Assembly (NCBI RefSeq): GCF_013184985.2
Contig: NZ_CP063418.1
Coordinates: forward strand, 620,001-684,000
Direction: 5' to 3'
DNA: 64,000 bases
From: Actinomyces faecalis
GTDB lineage: Bacteria; Actinomycetota; Actinomycetes; Actinomycetales; Actinomycetaceae
In this document: positions 1 to 8,628 of the stretch, one piece after another
Numbering within the stretch: position 1 is the first letter of the stretch
How the letters are laid out: every line of letters starts with the position of its first letter
Made by a program: the position numbers and the translations under genes
The notes under the pieces: generated by a model
Seen by the model: the letters and a program-made list of their open reading frames with translations, nothing else
Databases searched by the model: none
What the model was told of the DNA's origin: nothing

Positions 1-644
1 TCCGGCGCAGGCTGGTGGCCGGGGACGTCACCGGGGCGCCAGGCGCCGACGTCGGTGAGCAGGGGGTAGTCCTCCACGGGCAGGCGCCAGCCCTGGTCGT
101 CAGTGAGGTGAAGATGGAGGACGTTGAGCTTGTGCAGCGCCATCATCTCCAGATGGCGCTCGAGCCCCTGGAGAGGCAGGAAGTGGCGTGCCACGTCCAG
201 GTGCGAGCCGCGCCAGGAGTGGGCAGGGGCGTCCTCGATGCGCACTGCCGGCAGCACGAGGCTGGCGGGGTCAATCGGCCCGGGGCCGAGGACCCGCGCC
301 GGCAGGAGCTGGAGGATCGTCTGTACTCCCCACCCGAAGCCGGCGGGCGTGCGGGCGGCCAGGGTGATCTTTCCGTCCTGCGCGAGGAGCCTGTAGCCCT
401 CCTCAGGTACGCAGGGATCGTGGGTCAGACGCAGCTCGGTCGCCTCCGGGGCGTCAGTGCGGCCGGTGCCGGCAGAGCGGGTGAGACGCTCGATGAGGAC
501 GGCCACCGCATCGGGTGCCAGCTCACCGCCGCTGACGTGCACGCCGCCGGCCAGGCTCACGCTGCCGGGCAGCCATGACAGGACCTGGGGACTGGGAACG
601 AGGTGGGGGCGTGGGGCGGTGGTGAGGCTGGGGGAATCAATCAT
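1..644 (-). CDS. beta-N-acetylhexosaminidase (GH20), N-terminal part, cut by window edge
   Basis: The first ~214 residues of a GH20 hexosaminidase are encoded here; the rest lies beyond position 1. The visible part is the family's N-terminal domain (GFGWGVQTILQLLP) followed by the start of the TIM barrel (WRGSHLDVARHFLP, then LHLTDDQGWRLP and YPLLTDVGAWR), which is diagnostic of GH20. The catalytic Asp-Glu pair falls outside the window. No signal peptide is visible, so it probably acts on imported amino-sugar oligosaccharides in the cytoplasm. Its ATG overlaps the stop of the HAD gene by four bases (ATGA), implying translational coupling. The nearby alpha-mannosidase suggests breakdown of N-glycan-like chains (inference). 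Confidence 0.9.
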   Translation of the reverse strand, partial: MIDSPSLTTAPRPHLVPSPQVLSWLPGSVSLAGGVHVSGGELAPDAVAVLIERLTRSAGTGRTDAPEATELRLTHDPCVPEEGYRLLAQDGKITLAARTPAGFGWGVQTILQLLPARVLGPGPIDPASLVLPAVRIEDAPAHSWRGSHLDVARHFLPLQGLERHLEMMALHKLNVLHLHLTDDQGWRLPVEDYPLLTDVGAWRPGDVPGHQPAP

Positions 645-1321
645 GACAGCGGCTCCGGGTTCCAGGAGGTGATGAGTGGGTCGAGGAGGTCGGGGACGAC
701 GGCGTCGCCCGTGGTGGTGCGGCCGAGCGTGACGACGAAGGCTCCTGTGGCCAGGGCGGCCTGGGCGCCCATCGGGGAGTCCTCGAAGATGAGGCAGTGC
801 TTGGGCTCGGCGCCACAGCGACGGGCAGCCTCCTGGTAGAGGTCTGGGGCGGGCTTGGAGCGGGCGACGTCGTCAGTACCCAGCATGGCACGGAAGCGGC
901 TGTCCCAGCCCAGCGCGGTGATGGTACGGCGCACGACGGCGGAGGGGGAGTTGGACGCTACGGCGATCGGGATCGCCGGGTTGATCCGGCCCACCAGCTC
1001 CGCCGCGCCGGGCATGGGGCTCACGTGGTCTCCCAGCTCCTCGTCGAGCAGGATCAGTAGGCGGGCCGTGGTGGCCTGCAGGTCTGCCCCGGGCAGCTCG
1101 TCCTGGTAGGCCTTGGCCAGGTCCTCAATCGTGCCTCCGGGGATGACCGGGGCGGGCCAGGTGGCTCCGCCCTCGGTCCACAGACGGTTCGCGGCGGCGA
1201 CCCAGGCGCGTTCAGAGTCGACGAGAGTGTCATCCATGTCGAACAAGATGGCCTGGACCTGGGAGGGCAGCGATCCCCCCGCGGGGGTGGGGCCGGTGTG
1301 GCAGCCGTGTTCAGTGCTCAT
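641..1321 (-). CDS. HAD-superfamily hydrolase (subfamily IA phosphatase/phosphomutase type)
   Basis: A 226-residue protein with all four HAD motifs: I, DMDDTLVDS near residues 29-37 with the nucleophile Asp; II, ASNSPS; III, the Lys in RSKPAPDLY; IV, FEDSPMG. The helical cap between motifs I and II matches the beta-phosphoglucomutase/sugar-phosphate phosphatase group. Substrate is not predictable from sequence, but the coupling to GH20 (four-base overlap) and the nearby glycosidases suggest a sugar phosphate. The start at 1321 gives an N-terminal tail of ~23 residues ahead of the HAD core; a later start cannot be excluded. Confidence 0.88.
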   Translation of the reverse strand: MSTEHGCHTGPTPAGGSLPSQVQAILFDMDDTLVDSERAWVAAANRLWTEGGATWPAPVIPGGTIEDLAKAYQDELPGADLQATTARLLILLDEELGDHVSPMPGAAELVGRINPAIPIAVASNSPSAVVRRTITALGWDSRFRAMLGTDDVARSKPAPDLYQEAARRCGAEPKHCLIFEDSPMGAQAALATGAFVVTLGRTTTGDAVVPDLLDPLITSWNPEPLS

Positions 1322-1378
1322 GCAAGACGCTCCTGACGATAGAAGAGGGATAATACGTGTTGCTCATGTATCAAGGTG

Positions 1379-1396
1379 TGATGACATCTTTCATCA
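1379..1396. promoter_or_regulatory. operator-like dyad TGATGA-N6-TCATCA between divergent genes
   Basis: A perfect 6-bp inverted repeat with a 6-base spacer lies midway in the 170-bp region between the divergent HAD/GH20 unit and the metallophosphoesterase gene. Its size and place suit a transcription-factor site, but no regulator can be assigned and no convincing -35/-10 pair was found beside it. Confidence 0.35.
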
Positions 1397-1491
1397 TGCG
1401 CTGTGGTATTGAGAGTGAGTAAAGGATGATGGCAAGCGTAGAGTGGGATAACGACACCTCATCCCGCCTTCCTGGGAAGGAGCCAGTAGAC

Positions 1492-3045
1492 ATGGCACGT
1501 TTTGCCTTCCTCGTCATTGGAGACACGCAGTACCTCTTCGACGGTGAGCGTGAGCGCCCGGACCTCCTGGAACGCACCTTCTCCCAGGCACGTGAGATCG
1601 CCCGCTCCTGCCAGACCGGGCCGGTCGCGCACGTCATCCACGTGGGGGACGTCACCGAGCATGGGTGGGCGCAGGAGTGTGAGTCGGCCGCCACCGTCCT
1701 GGCGCAGGGATGCCGCAGCCTGGGCGCGGGGATGAGCGTGGTAGCCGGCAATCATGACATCGACCAGACCACAGACGACTCCCGCGGGACCACTCCCTTC
1801 CTCCGGGCCTTTGGTCCGCACGGTGACCTCGTTCAGGCGCTGTCGGAGGCGGGCCTGAGCCAGACGCCGGTGGTGACTGGGCCAGGCGGGTACTCCACCT
1901 GGAAGGTCCTGCCGGTGGGCGGGGACGAGGCCCTCCGGGTCGCGGTGCTCACCCTGGACTGGCGGCCGACTCAGCAGACCTACCGATGGGCCCAGGAGCT
2001 GCTGGCCGCGCACCCGCAGCTGCCGACCGTCCTCGTGACTCATGACGTCGCCCTCCACCATCGCGATAGCGACGGCGTCCCCACCGGTCCCGGCGAGCTG
2101 ACCGAGCACGGCGAGCGCCTGATCCAGGTGCTGGCCGGGCATGAGCAGGTCTTCCTCGTCCTGGGCGGGCACGAGTGGCCCTCGACCCGCCTGCGTTACC
2201 AGGGGCGCGAGATCCACGCCGTCAACTACCAGGAGCTTCCTTACGGTGGCGGCGGGGCGGCCCGCTTGTACTGCTTTGACACGGACCGGGGCCAGTGCGA
2301 GGTCGTGTCGTTCAGCCCCGGTGCCAGTGACGGCACAGTCATGGCCTCGGTCGCGGCCCGCCGCGCCCTGGCCCTGGCGCGCCCGCAGGACCAGTTCCGT
2401 TTCCCGCTCCCTGCGTCCCTGGGTGGCCAGAAGCGGCCTTGGCAGGCCGATGGCCTGGAGCTGTTGATGGAGGAGTCCGACCCGCAGGTCCTGGCCTCGA
2501 GTGAGCTCACGCTTGAGCTTGGTGGCCGCCATGTCATGGAACTGGAGATCAGTCTGCCCCGCACAATGCCTGACTCCTGGCAGGTCATCATGTGCCGGTT
2601 GACATCGGGACTGAGCGCACCGGATGGCTCGCCTGAGCCGCTGGCGGCACTGAGCCTGTCGACCGAGAACTTCCTTGGCTGGCAGGCTTACCTTGCTGGC
2701 GCGCAGGGAGGCACAGGGCCTGGGCAGCGCCCGTGGGCTGAGACCTGGCAGACCTCCCACGAGCTCGAGGTGGGTGCGCAGGTCACGGTGGTCATCAGTG
2801 GCGGCTGGAGCCAGGCTGGAGATGGTGCGCCGCAGGACGCGGCGGCGCGTGCCTGTGGTCTGTGGGTCGACGGCGACCGGGTCGGACGCGATGACGGCCA
2901 CAGCCGGCTGCCTCTCCTGGCCGGTCCATGGCGCTGGCGCGTGGGTGCAGGTGAGTACGGAGGGCAGGAGGCTGATCCGTTCCAGGGACGTCTCACACGC
3001 CTGCGCGTGTGGGGCAGTGGCGGGACCGTCTCCTCGCCCCACTGA
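1492..3045 (+). CDS. calcineurin-like metallophosphoesterase with C-terminal beta-sandwich-like region
   Basis: A 517-residue protein from the ATG at 1492, chosen because AAGGAG ends nine bases upstream; the reading frame is open further upstream (to 1426) without a better site. The N-terminal ~290 residues carry the dinuclear metal motifs of the family: GDTQ, GDVTEHG, GNHDID, THDVALHH and GGHEW. The last ~180 residues have no recognised catalytic motif and look like a jelly-roll/LamG-like module, ending DPFQGRLTRLRVWGSG. No signal peptide or membrane segment is seen. It is convergent with the phosphodiesterase downstream. Within a cluster holding two other phosphohydrolases, it may dephosphorylate glycan-derived esters (inference). 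Confidence 0.85.
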   Translation: MARFAFLVIGDTQYLFDGERERPDLLERTFSQAREIARSCQTGPVAHVIHVGDVTEHGWAQECESAATVLAQGCRSLGAGMSVVAGNHDIDQTTDDSRGTTPFLRAFGPHGDLVQALSEAGLSQTPVVTGPGGYSTWKVLPVGGDEALRVAVLTLDWRPTQQTYRWAQELLAAHPQLPTVLVTHDVALHHRDSDGVPTGPGELTEHGERLIQVLAGHEQVFLVLGGHEWPSTRLRYQGREIHAVNYQELPYGGGGAARLYCFDTDRGQCEVVSFSPGASDGTVMASVAARRALALARPQDQFRFPLPASLGGQKRPWQADGLELLMEESDPQVLASSELTLELGGRHVMELEISLPRTMPDSWQVIMCRLTSGLSAPDGSPEPLAALSLSTENFLGWQAYLAGAQGGTGPGQRPWAETWQTSHELEVGAQVTVVISGGWSQAGDGAPQDAAARACGLWVDGDRVGRDDGHSRLPLLAGPWRWRVGAGEYGGQEADPFQGRLTRLRVWGSGGTVSSPH

Positions 3046-3065
3046 GCTGCTCGGAGCCCGGCAGG

Positions 3066-3092
3066 ATCCCAGGGGCCAGCAGGCGCCTGGGA
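3066..3092. terminator. weak hairpin between convergent genes
   Basis: In the 65-bp gap between two convergent genes, CCCAGG and CCTGGG form a short stem around a GC-rich loop. It could stop transcription from both sides, but there is no T-run and the stem is short. Confidence 0.35.
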
Positions 3093-3110
3093 CGGGGGCG
3101 GGCGAGGGGG

Positions 3111-4157
3111 TCACCACTCGAAACGCGGGTCCCGCGTGGGGCCGGTCGCAGTGATGTCGCGCAGGACGCCCAGGTCGGGGGCCTGCCATGACCCCTGCTG
3201 CGCACCGACACACTCCAGCAGCAGGTTCATCACCTGCTCAGGGCGCAGTACCGAGGGCCTGGTGGCGGCAGCGGGCAGCGGGCCCCCCACTCGGTGGACG
3301 ATCAGGAAGGAACGGCGGACCTCGACCTCATCCTCACCATGACCGCCTTCAGGCTTGTGTCCGTGGTCGGTGGTGACCGCAATGAGCCAGTCCTCACCCA
3401 GCTGCTCATGACGCTCGGACACAGCCTTGACGAGATGACGCGTGGCCTCATCCACCCGTGAGACCGCCTCACGGTACCTGGCGGAATCGGCGCCATAGGC
3501 ATGGCCGGTCGCGTCGACCCCCTCAAGGTAGACCACGGCCCCGTCCGGTCCCTCGTGCAACAGCTTCCATGAGGCCCAGGTGCGCACCGCGTCATCTGAG
3601 GCGAGCAAGGACTCCAAGGAACCATCATGGCCCGGGTGGAAGAGCTGGTGCTGACCAGTGCGCTGCTGGTCTACGCGCGAGTGGATGATCGGGCCAGGGC
3701 CACTGGCCTGAGTGAAGGCGTCCCAGGTGGCCGCGGCGATGGTACGCGCAGCCGGGTTGGCGAAGAACAGCCGTGAGAGGATGTCCGGGCGCCTGGCCAG
3801 GTCATGGCCCACGAACTCATTCCACCACACGTTGCACTGCTCGTGGGTGGAGCCGGTCAGTAGCGAGGCCCAGCCCGGTCCGGAGTCGGTGGGCGGAGTC
3901 ATCCACACAGGGATCAGCCGTCCCTGGCTGGTCTCGTCCCCACGCGCCAGCCTGGTCAGTGTAGGGGCCAGGCACCCGGGTACCTCATCGAGACTGAGGG
4001 TGTGGTCTGGCACCGTGCCGCCACTGGCAACCTGCTCGCACACGAAGCGTGGGTCAGATGGGTGGTCAGGGGAGGCGAAAGCCGGATCCGCCGCCACCAG
4101 GGAGGGCATGGCCAGGTCGGCACGCAGGCCGTCGAGGCAGATGAGAAGAAGCTTCAT
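3111..4157 (-). CDS. alkaline phosphatase superfamily protein (type I phosphodiesterase/nucleotide pyrophosphatase-like)
   Basis: A 348-residue protein. The N-terminus LLICLDGLRADL supplies the first metal-binding Asp of the superfamily. DSGPGWASLLTG has the nucleophile-type Ser/Thr region. GVDATGHAYG and TTDHGHKPEGGHGE are the remaining Asp/His metal ligands. No signal peptide is present, so it is likely cytoplasmic. Its ATG overlaps the stop of the alpha-mannosidase by four bases, so the two are co-translated. Substrate is unknown; the mannosidase partner suggests phosphodiester- or phosphate-decorated mannosides (inference). Confidence 0.82.
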   Translation of the reverse strand: MKLLLICLDGLRADLAMPSLVAADPAFASPDHPSDPRFVCEQVASGGTVPDHTLSLDEVPGCLAPTLTRLARGDETSQGRLIPVWMTPPTDSGPGWASLLTGSTHEQCNVWWNEFVGHDLARRPDILSRLFFANPAARTIAAATWDAFTQASGPGPIIHSRVDQQRTGQHQLFHPGHDGSLESLLASDDAVRTWASWKLLHEGPDGAVVYLEGVDATGHAYGADSARYREAVSRVDEATRHLVKAVSERHEQLGEDWLIAVTTDHGHKPEGGHGEDEVEVRRSFLIVHRVGGPLPAAATRPSVLRPEQVMNLLLECVGAQQGSWQAPDLGVLRDITATGPTRDPRFEW

Positions 4158-7100
4158 GCGAGGGCCACCTTGAGGGTGAGGATCTGGAAGGGGTGGAGGG
4201 ACAGGCGTACAGGCGCGCCAGCGGCGAGGGCGCCGTCAGGCAGCTCCTGGGTGGGGTGGTCCACCGGATCCTCCAGCAGGTCCACCTCCCCGATACCGGC
4301 TGCGTCAATGGCCAGTGTGAGGTCGATGATGCTGTGGGCGCCGGCATCCTCATGCAGCCGCAGCACGAGATCACCGCTGCGATCGAAGGCGGTCTTGACG
4401 GTGTCGACCACCGCGGCCGAGGCCGGAGTCAGGCCATCTACCCTCGCTAGCGGCGGCAGATGCAGGGCCCCGGGCATCAGCCTGACGGGCTCATTGGCAC
4501 GTTCACCGGCCTGGCGCGCACTGGCCAGGTCGGCGCCAGCAACCAGGGCGTAGCGGATCGAGTGGTGACCACGGTCAGCCTCCGGGTCAGGAGCCTGGGG
4601 TGAGCGCAGCAGGGTCAGGCGTGCCGTGACACCGCTGGTGGGCGCCGTCGCGCTGCCCCCGGCAGGCAGGACGTCGTGACCGTAGGTCGACTCGTTGGCC
4701 AGGGCCACCCCGTAGCCGGGCTCGGACAGCAGCAGCCAGCGGTGGGCGCTGGTCTCAAAGCGAGCCTCGTCCCATGAGGTGTTGGGGGCGATGGGACGCT
4801 CGATGGAACCGAACTGGATCTCCCCGACCGAGTGGGTGGCCCGCACCGCCAGCGGGAAGTCGACCTTGAGCACGCGGGCCCGCTCCTGCCAGTCGATGTC
4901 CAGCCCCAGGTCGAGGCAACGGGAGTCCGCGTCCAGTGTGATCGTCTGGACGGCTGTGGAGGAGCCAAAGGAGCGGCGCACCCTGACCTGGGCGCGCAGC
5001 TCGGTGTCGACCGTGACGTCGATGGCGTCAACGGCGTTGATCTCCGTGCGCCCATGACGGTAGTGGTGCTGCAGCTCCCAGGCGTCGAAGCAGCTGGGGT
5101 GGTCAGGGTGGAGGACGAGTCTGTTGCCCGCCGTCCCCGGTAGCAGCAGCTCGCGACCACTCGCCAGGTCTGTCACCGAGCTCAGGTTGCCGTCAGGGCC
5201 GATCACGGCCTGCACGAGTCCGTTGTCGAGCACGAGCTGGGTGTCGCGGCGAGTCAGGCTCACCTGGTGACGTGGTTCGACGGTGGCCTGGGCGAGCGGG
5301 AGAGCACACCGACCGCCCAGCTCGACCAGCGCCAGCCGGGGGGTGCGGTCGCCGCTGGCCGGCTGACCACCCGGAGCAGCGGACAGGTCCACCACCTCGC
5401 GCCTCGCCTGGGGCGCAGGGTTGAGTACCGTCATCTCAGGCAGGTCATGGAGCCAGGAGGTGGCCTGGCCAGCGGTGCTCACGGCGTCGTCCTGGGCCTG
5501 GGCGGTCAGCGCCGCCCAGGCGCGCCCGGTCAGGGCCTCGATCTCAGCGGCTAGGCGCGAGTACTCCTCACGGGCCTCACGATTGACCCAGGCGATGGAC
5601 GAACCAGGCAGGATGTCATGGAACTGGAGCAGCTCCATGCGCTGCCACAGGGACTCCAGCTCCTCGTGCGGATAGGGGGCGCCGACCCGCCCGGCCATGG
5701 CGGCCAGCCACTCCAGCGCGCTCAGGGCGGCCTCAGTGCGTCGGTTGCCCTGCTTGAGCGCGTGGTTGGAGGTGTAGACGCCACGGTGGAACTCCAGGTA
5801 CATCTCCCCTCGCCACACCGGGGCCTGGTCCTCGTGCTCGATCGCAGCACGGTAGAAGCTGTCAGGGGAGCCCAGCTCGATCCGTGGAGCGTCTTCCAGA
5901 TCGGCGAAGCGCCGGGCGCGCTCAACCATCTCACGCACCGGACCGCCTCCGCCGTCGCCGTAGCCGAAGGGCAGCAGGGAGAAAGGTGTGCGGCCCTTCT
6001 CCTTGAAATTCCGCTCGGCCTTGGTCACCTCCTCAGGGCTGATGATGGAGTCGTAGCAGTCCACGGGCGGGAAGTGGGTCCAGATGCGAGTGCCGTCAAT
6101 CCCCTCCCACCAGAAGGAGTGGTGGGGCAGGGTGTTGGTCTGGTTCCAGGACATCTTCTGGGTGAAGAACCACTTCATTCCTGCCAGCCGTGCGATCTGC
6201 GGCATGGCTCCGGTGTAGCCGAAGGAGTCGGGAAGCCACAGGCAGTCCGGGCGCACGCCCAGCTCACGCTGCATCCACCTCAGGCCGCTAGTCAGCTGGC
6301 GCACGAGGGACTCACCACTGGGCAGGTTCGTGTCCGACTCGACCCACATTCCTCCTACGACGTCCCACTGGCCGGCGTCGATAAGCTCCTTGACCCGGGA
6401 GAAGACCTCGGCCGAGCCCTCCTTGAGCCACTGGTAGTGCTGGGCTGAGGTGCAGGCGAAGTGGAGGTCGGGGTACTCCTCGGCCAGAGCGACGACGTTG
6501 GAGTAGGTCCGTACCACCTTGCGGCGGGTCTCGCGCAGTGGCCACAGCCAGGCGGAGTCGATGTGGGCATGGCCTACGGCAGTGAAGTGCTGGGCCGAGG
6601 CGTTGGCCCCCGAGGCGATGAGCGGGGCCAGGATCTTGCGTGCAGCGGCGGCGCCCGCGACGATCCCGGCCGAGTCGACGGCGTCAGTGGCCTTCTCCAG
6701 GCCACGCAGCAGGACGGCCCGGTGGGTGGAGTCCTCAGGGAGGCGTCGCATGAGGCCGTCAAGCACCTCAACGTCCAGGTTGAGGTGCCACACCTCGTCG
6801 TCTCGGCACACCAGCTCCGCCCCGCGGAACTGCCACAGCGGGTCGGGGCTGCGCGTGGGCAGATCGCCGTTGGGGCTCGGCTTGTTCATGTAGTCGCCCA
6901 TATTGGGGTTGGCGGCGGCCTCGATATACAGGCTGACGCCGCCGTCGGCGCCGATGATGGGGGTGCCGGCCTGCCGGAGCCGTTCTGCCGTGGTCCCGCG
7001 GGCCAGGCGCACAGTGCGGTTCATGGGATTGACGCCCTTGAGCGGGTGCCCCTCGATGGTGAAGACCGTGCCCTCGGACTGATTACCTGCCCAGTCCCCC

Positions 7101-7402
7101 TCGAAGCCCAGGTCGATGCGCATCTCCAGACGCTCGCGATCCTCCTGGGGGAGGCCGGTGGGCAGCGTGCCGTCAACGCGGATCCACCAGGTGCTCCAGG
7201 CCGGTCCCCACCAGCTGCCCACGGGCAGCGCGGTGAAGCTGCCGCCCAGGTCGTGGGCGCGTGCCTGCTCAAAGGGGACCGGCTCGCCAGGAACCTTCCA
7301 TGCTGTGGCGGACAACGGGGCGATGACCCGGTACAGGTGGGGGGCCAGGCGCCAGCGCAGCTCCTCGATGCGCTCCTCGACCAGTGTGCGGTCCTTGTGC
7401 AC
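4154..7402 (-). CDS. alpha-mannosidase (GH38)
   Basis: A 1082-residue protein beginning at a GTG with AGGAGG four bases upstream; the frame is open further upstream but reads as low-complexity. The order is an N-terminal beta-rich domain (residues ~1-240), the GH38 catalytic domain with GHAHIDSAWLWPLRET (metal and substrate contacts), LPDSFGYTG carrying the nucleophile Asp392, and WTHFPPVDCYDS, then the middle helical domain and the long C-terminal beta-sandwiches. Length and layout match bacterial class II alpha-mannosidases, which remove alpha-linked mannose in the cytoplasm. It follows the DeoR gene by 115 bp and is translationally coupled to the phosphodiesterase, indicating a DeoR-mannosidase-phosphodiesterase operon. 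Confidence 0.95.
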   Translation of the reverse strand: MHKDRTLVEERIEELRWRLAPHLYRVIAPLSATAWKVPGEPVPFEQARAHDLGGSFTALPVGSWWGPAWSTWWIRVDGTLPTGLPQEDRERLEMRIDLGFEGDWAGNQSEGTVFTIEGHPLKGVNPMNRTVRLARGTTAERLRQAGTPIIGADGGVSLYIEAAANPNMGDYMNKPSPNGDLPTRSPDPLWQFRGAELVCRDDEVWHLNLDVEVLDGLMRRLPEDSTHRAVLLRGLEKATDAVDSAGIVAGAAAARKILAPLIASGANASAQHFTAVGHAHIDSAWLWPLRETRRKVVRTYSNVVALAEEYPDLHFACTSAQHYQWLKEGSAEVFSRVKELIDAGQWDVVGGMWVESDTNLPSGESLVRQLTSGLRWMQRELGVRPDCLWLPDSFGYTGAMPQIARLAGMKWFFTQKMSWNQTNTLPHHSFWWEGIDGTRIWTHFPPVDCYDSIISPEEVTKAERNFKEKGRTPFSLLPFGYGDGGGGPVREMVERARRFADLEDAPRIELGSPDSFYRAAIEHEDQAPVWRGEMYLEFHRGVYTSNHALKQGNRRTEAALSALEWLAAMAGRVGAPYPHEELESLWQRMELLQFHDILPGSSIAWVNREAREEYSRLAAEIEALTGRAWAALTAQAQDDAVSTAGQATSWLHDLPEMTVLNPAPQARREVVDLSAAPGGQPASGDRTPRLALVELGGRCALPLAQATVEPRHQVSLTRRDTQLVLDNGLVQAVIGPDGNLSSVTDLASGRELLLPGTAGNRLVLHPDHPSCFDAWELQHHYRHGRTEINAVDAIDVTVDTELRAQVRVRRSFGSSTAVQTITLDADSRCLDLGLDIDWQERARVLKVDFPLAVRATHSVGEIQFGSIERPIAPNTSWDEARFETSAHRWLLLSEPGYGVALANESTYGHDVLPAGGSATAPTSGVTARLTLLRSPQAPDPEADRGHHSIRYALVAGADLASARQAGERANEPVRLMPGALHLPPLARVDGLTPASAAVVDTVKTAFDRSGDLVLRLHEDAGAHSIIDLTLAIDAAGIGEVDLLEDPVDHPTQELPDGALAAGAPVRLSLHPFQILTLKVALA

Positions 7403-7517
7403 GGGGCCTCCTATCAAGACGTCGGTGTGTTGTGGCGGGGCACTGGGGGTGGGGCCGTGCCGATGGGTGGATGCTCGGTCGCGGCAGCTGGCCGGGGTGG
7501 CAGGGGCCGCGTCATGG

Positions 7518-8270
7518 TCAGGCTGTGATGACGGATGAGGACGAGTCCTGGCAGATCCGTGCCAGGGGCTCGGGAAGAGACGCATCGGTGATGATGCCAT
7601 CGACTGCGGTGACATCGAAGGGCGAGGAGTCACCCTGCCCGACGAGCTTGTCGGCGTCGAAGAGCAGGTAGCTGGAGCTGGCTGCCTGGAGAATCGCCCT
7701 CTTGATGGCTGCCTGGGAGTGGGAGGTGTCTCTGACCCGCCCTGTCTCAGACAGCCCTGAGCACCCCAGGAAGGCCAGGTCAGCCTGCTGGCGGGCCAGG
7801 GCGTCAACCACAGGCAGGCCGTCGAAGCACTGATAGGCCTCTGACCAGTGCCCGCCCAGGAGCGTGAGCCGGATATTGGGCCGGCCCCGTAGGTGCTCGA
7901 ACACCGGGATGGAGGCGGTCACGACGGTGATGCGGCGGGAGGCCAGGGCCATGGCCGCGTACAGGAGGGTCGTTCCGATATCAAGGATGACGGTGTCCCC
8001 ATCCTTGACCAGGGACGCGGCGGCGGCGCCAATGCGCTGCTTCGCGGAGCCGTTGCGGCCGACCTCCTCCTGGAAGGGGTCATCGATGTCGGTGGGGATC
8101 TGTGCCCCTCCCCAGGTCCGGGTGAGTAGGCCCTTCTTCTCCAGGGACATGATGTCGCGCCGCGTCGTTGCAGGGCTGACGCCCAGAGCATCAGCGATCT
8201 CGGTGATACTGGCGCTCCCTCGCGCTTGCAGGAGGGCGAGAACGGACTCCTGCCGAACGGACTTCAGCAT
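7518..8270 (-). CDS. DeoR-family transcriptional regulator
   Basis: A 250-residue regulator. Residues ~5-57 form the DeoR winged helix (RQESVLALLQ, then ITEIADALGVSPATTRRDIMSLEKKGLL). The rest is the sugar-phosphate sensor domain, with ILDIGTTLLYAAMAL and the conserved FLGCSGLSETGRV. ATG at 8270 fits the family's usual N-terminus; there is no clear Shine-Dalgarno sequence, so leaderless or weak initiation is possible. It is divergent from the first ABC importer and upstream of the alpha-mannosidase on the same strand, so it probably controls both, responding to a phosphorylated sugar intermediate (family knowledge; ligand unknown). Confidence 0.9.
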   Translation of the reverse strand: MLKSVRQESVLALLQARGSASITEIADALGVSPATTRRDIMSLEKKGLLTRTWGGAQIPTDIDDPFQEEVGRNGSAKQRIGAAAASLVKDGDTVILDIGTTLLYAAMALASRRITVVTASIPVFEHLRGRPNIRLTLLGGHWSEAYQCFDGLPVVDALARQQADLAFLGCSGLSETGRVRDTSHSQAAIKRAILQAASSSYLLFDADKLVGQGDSSPFDVTAVDGIITDASLPEPLARICQDSSSSVITA

Positions 8271-8628
8271 GGCAGGAGCGTAGCTGAGGGAGAGAAAAAA
8301 TGTGCACAATCGATCAAGGACGTCAGGATGTGTCATGAGTCGCCACGAGATGCTACGCTACGGTGCGTCGGGATCGCCCGATGGGAATTGAAGAACCATG
8401 TCTATCGGCCTGTTCGCAGAGTTAACTAGCAGTTCACCAAGGGAGGCGAAACTGTGACAGCCTCTTCGTTCCCCCGCGCACCCAGGGAGTGAGTCTCTCC
8501 TGGTATCACGGCGCGGTGCGACGGTTCCCGGGTGGCATGACAAAATTTGATCAACGTCCACCCCGATGGCCGGGGTGGACGTGGCGGGGTCACGCAGCGG
8601 TCCCGCCCAAGCAGACAAGGAGACTGCG
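8271..8628. promoter_or_regulatory. divergent control region between DeoR gene and ABC importer 1
   Basis: This 358-bp region has no gene. It holds two related AT-rich sites, AATCGATCAA at 8308-8317 and AATTTGATCAA at 8544-8554 (the latter contains the palindrome TTGATCAA), one near each divergent gene. Paired GATCAA sites are reasonable candidates for DeoR binding. The importer start at 8629 has AAGGAGA eight to twelve bases upstream. No confident -35/-10 pair was identified. Confidence 0.45.
8554..8582 (+). promoter_or_regulatory. leader hairpin, 12-bp perfect stem
   Basis: ACGTCCACCCCG and its exact complement flank the 5-base loop ATGGC, 46 bases before the importer's ATG. A second stem, GGCGGG/CCCGCC at 8583-8607, follows directly. 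Neither has a T-run. They could act as an attenuator, an mRNA stabiliser or a protein-binding DNA palindrome. Confidence 0.45.

Noticed and set aside
1459..3213. 584-codon minus-strand open frame
   Set aside because: Antisense to the metallophosphoesterase with its complete motif set.
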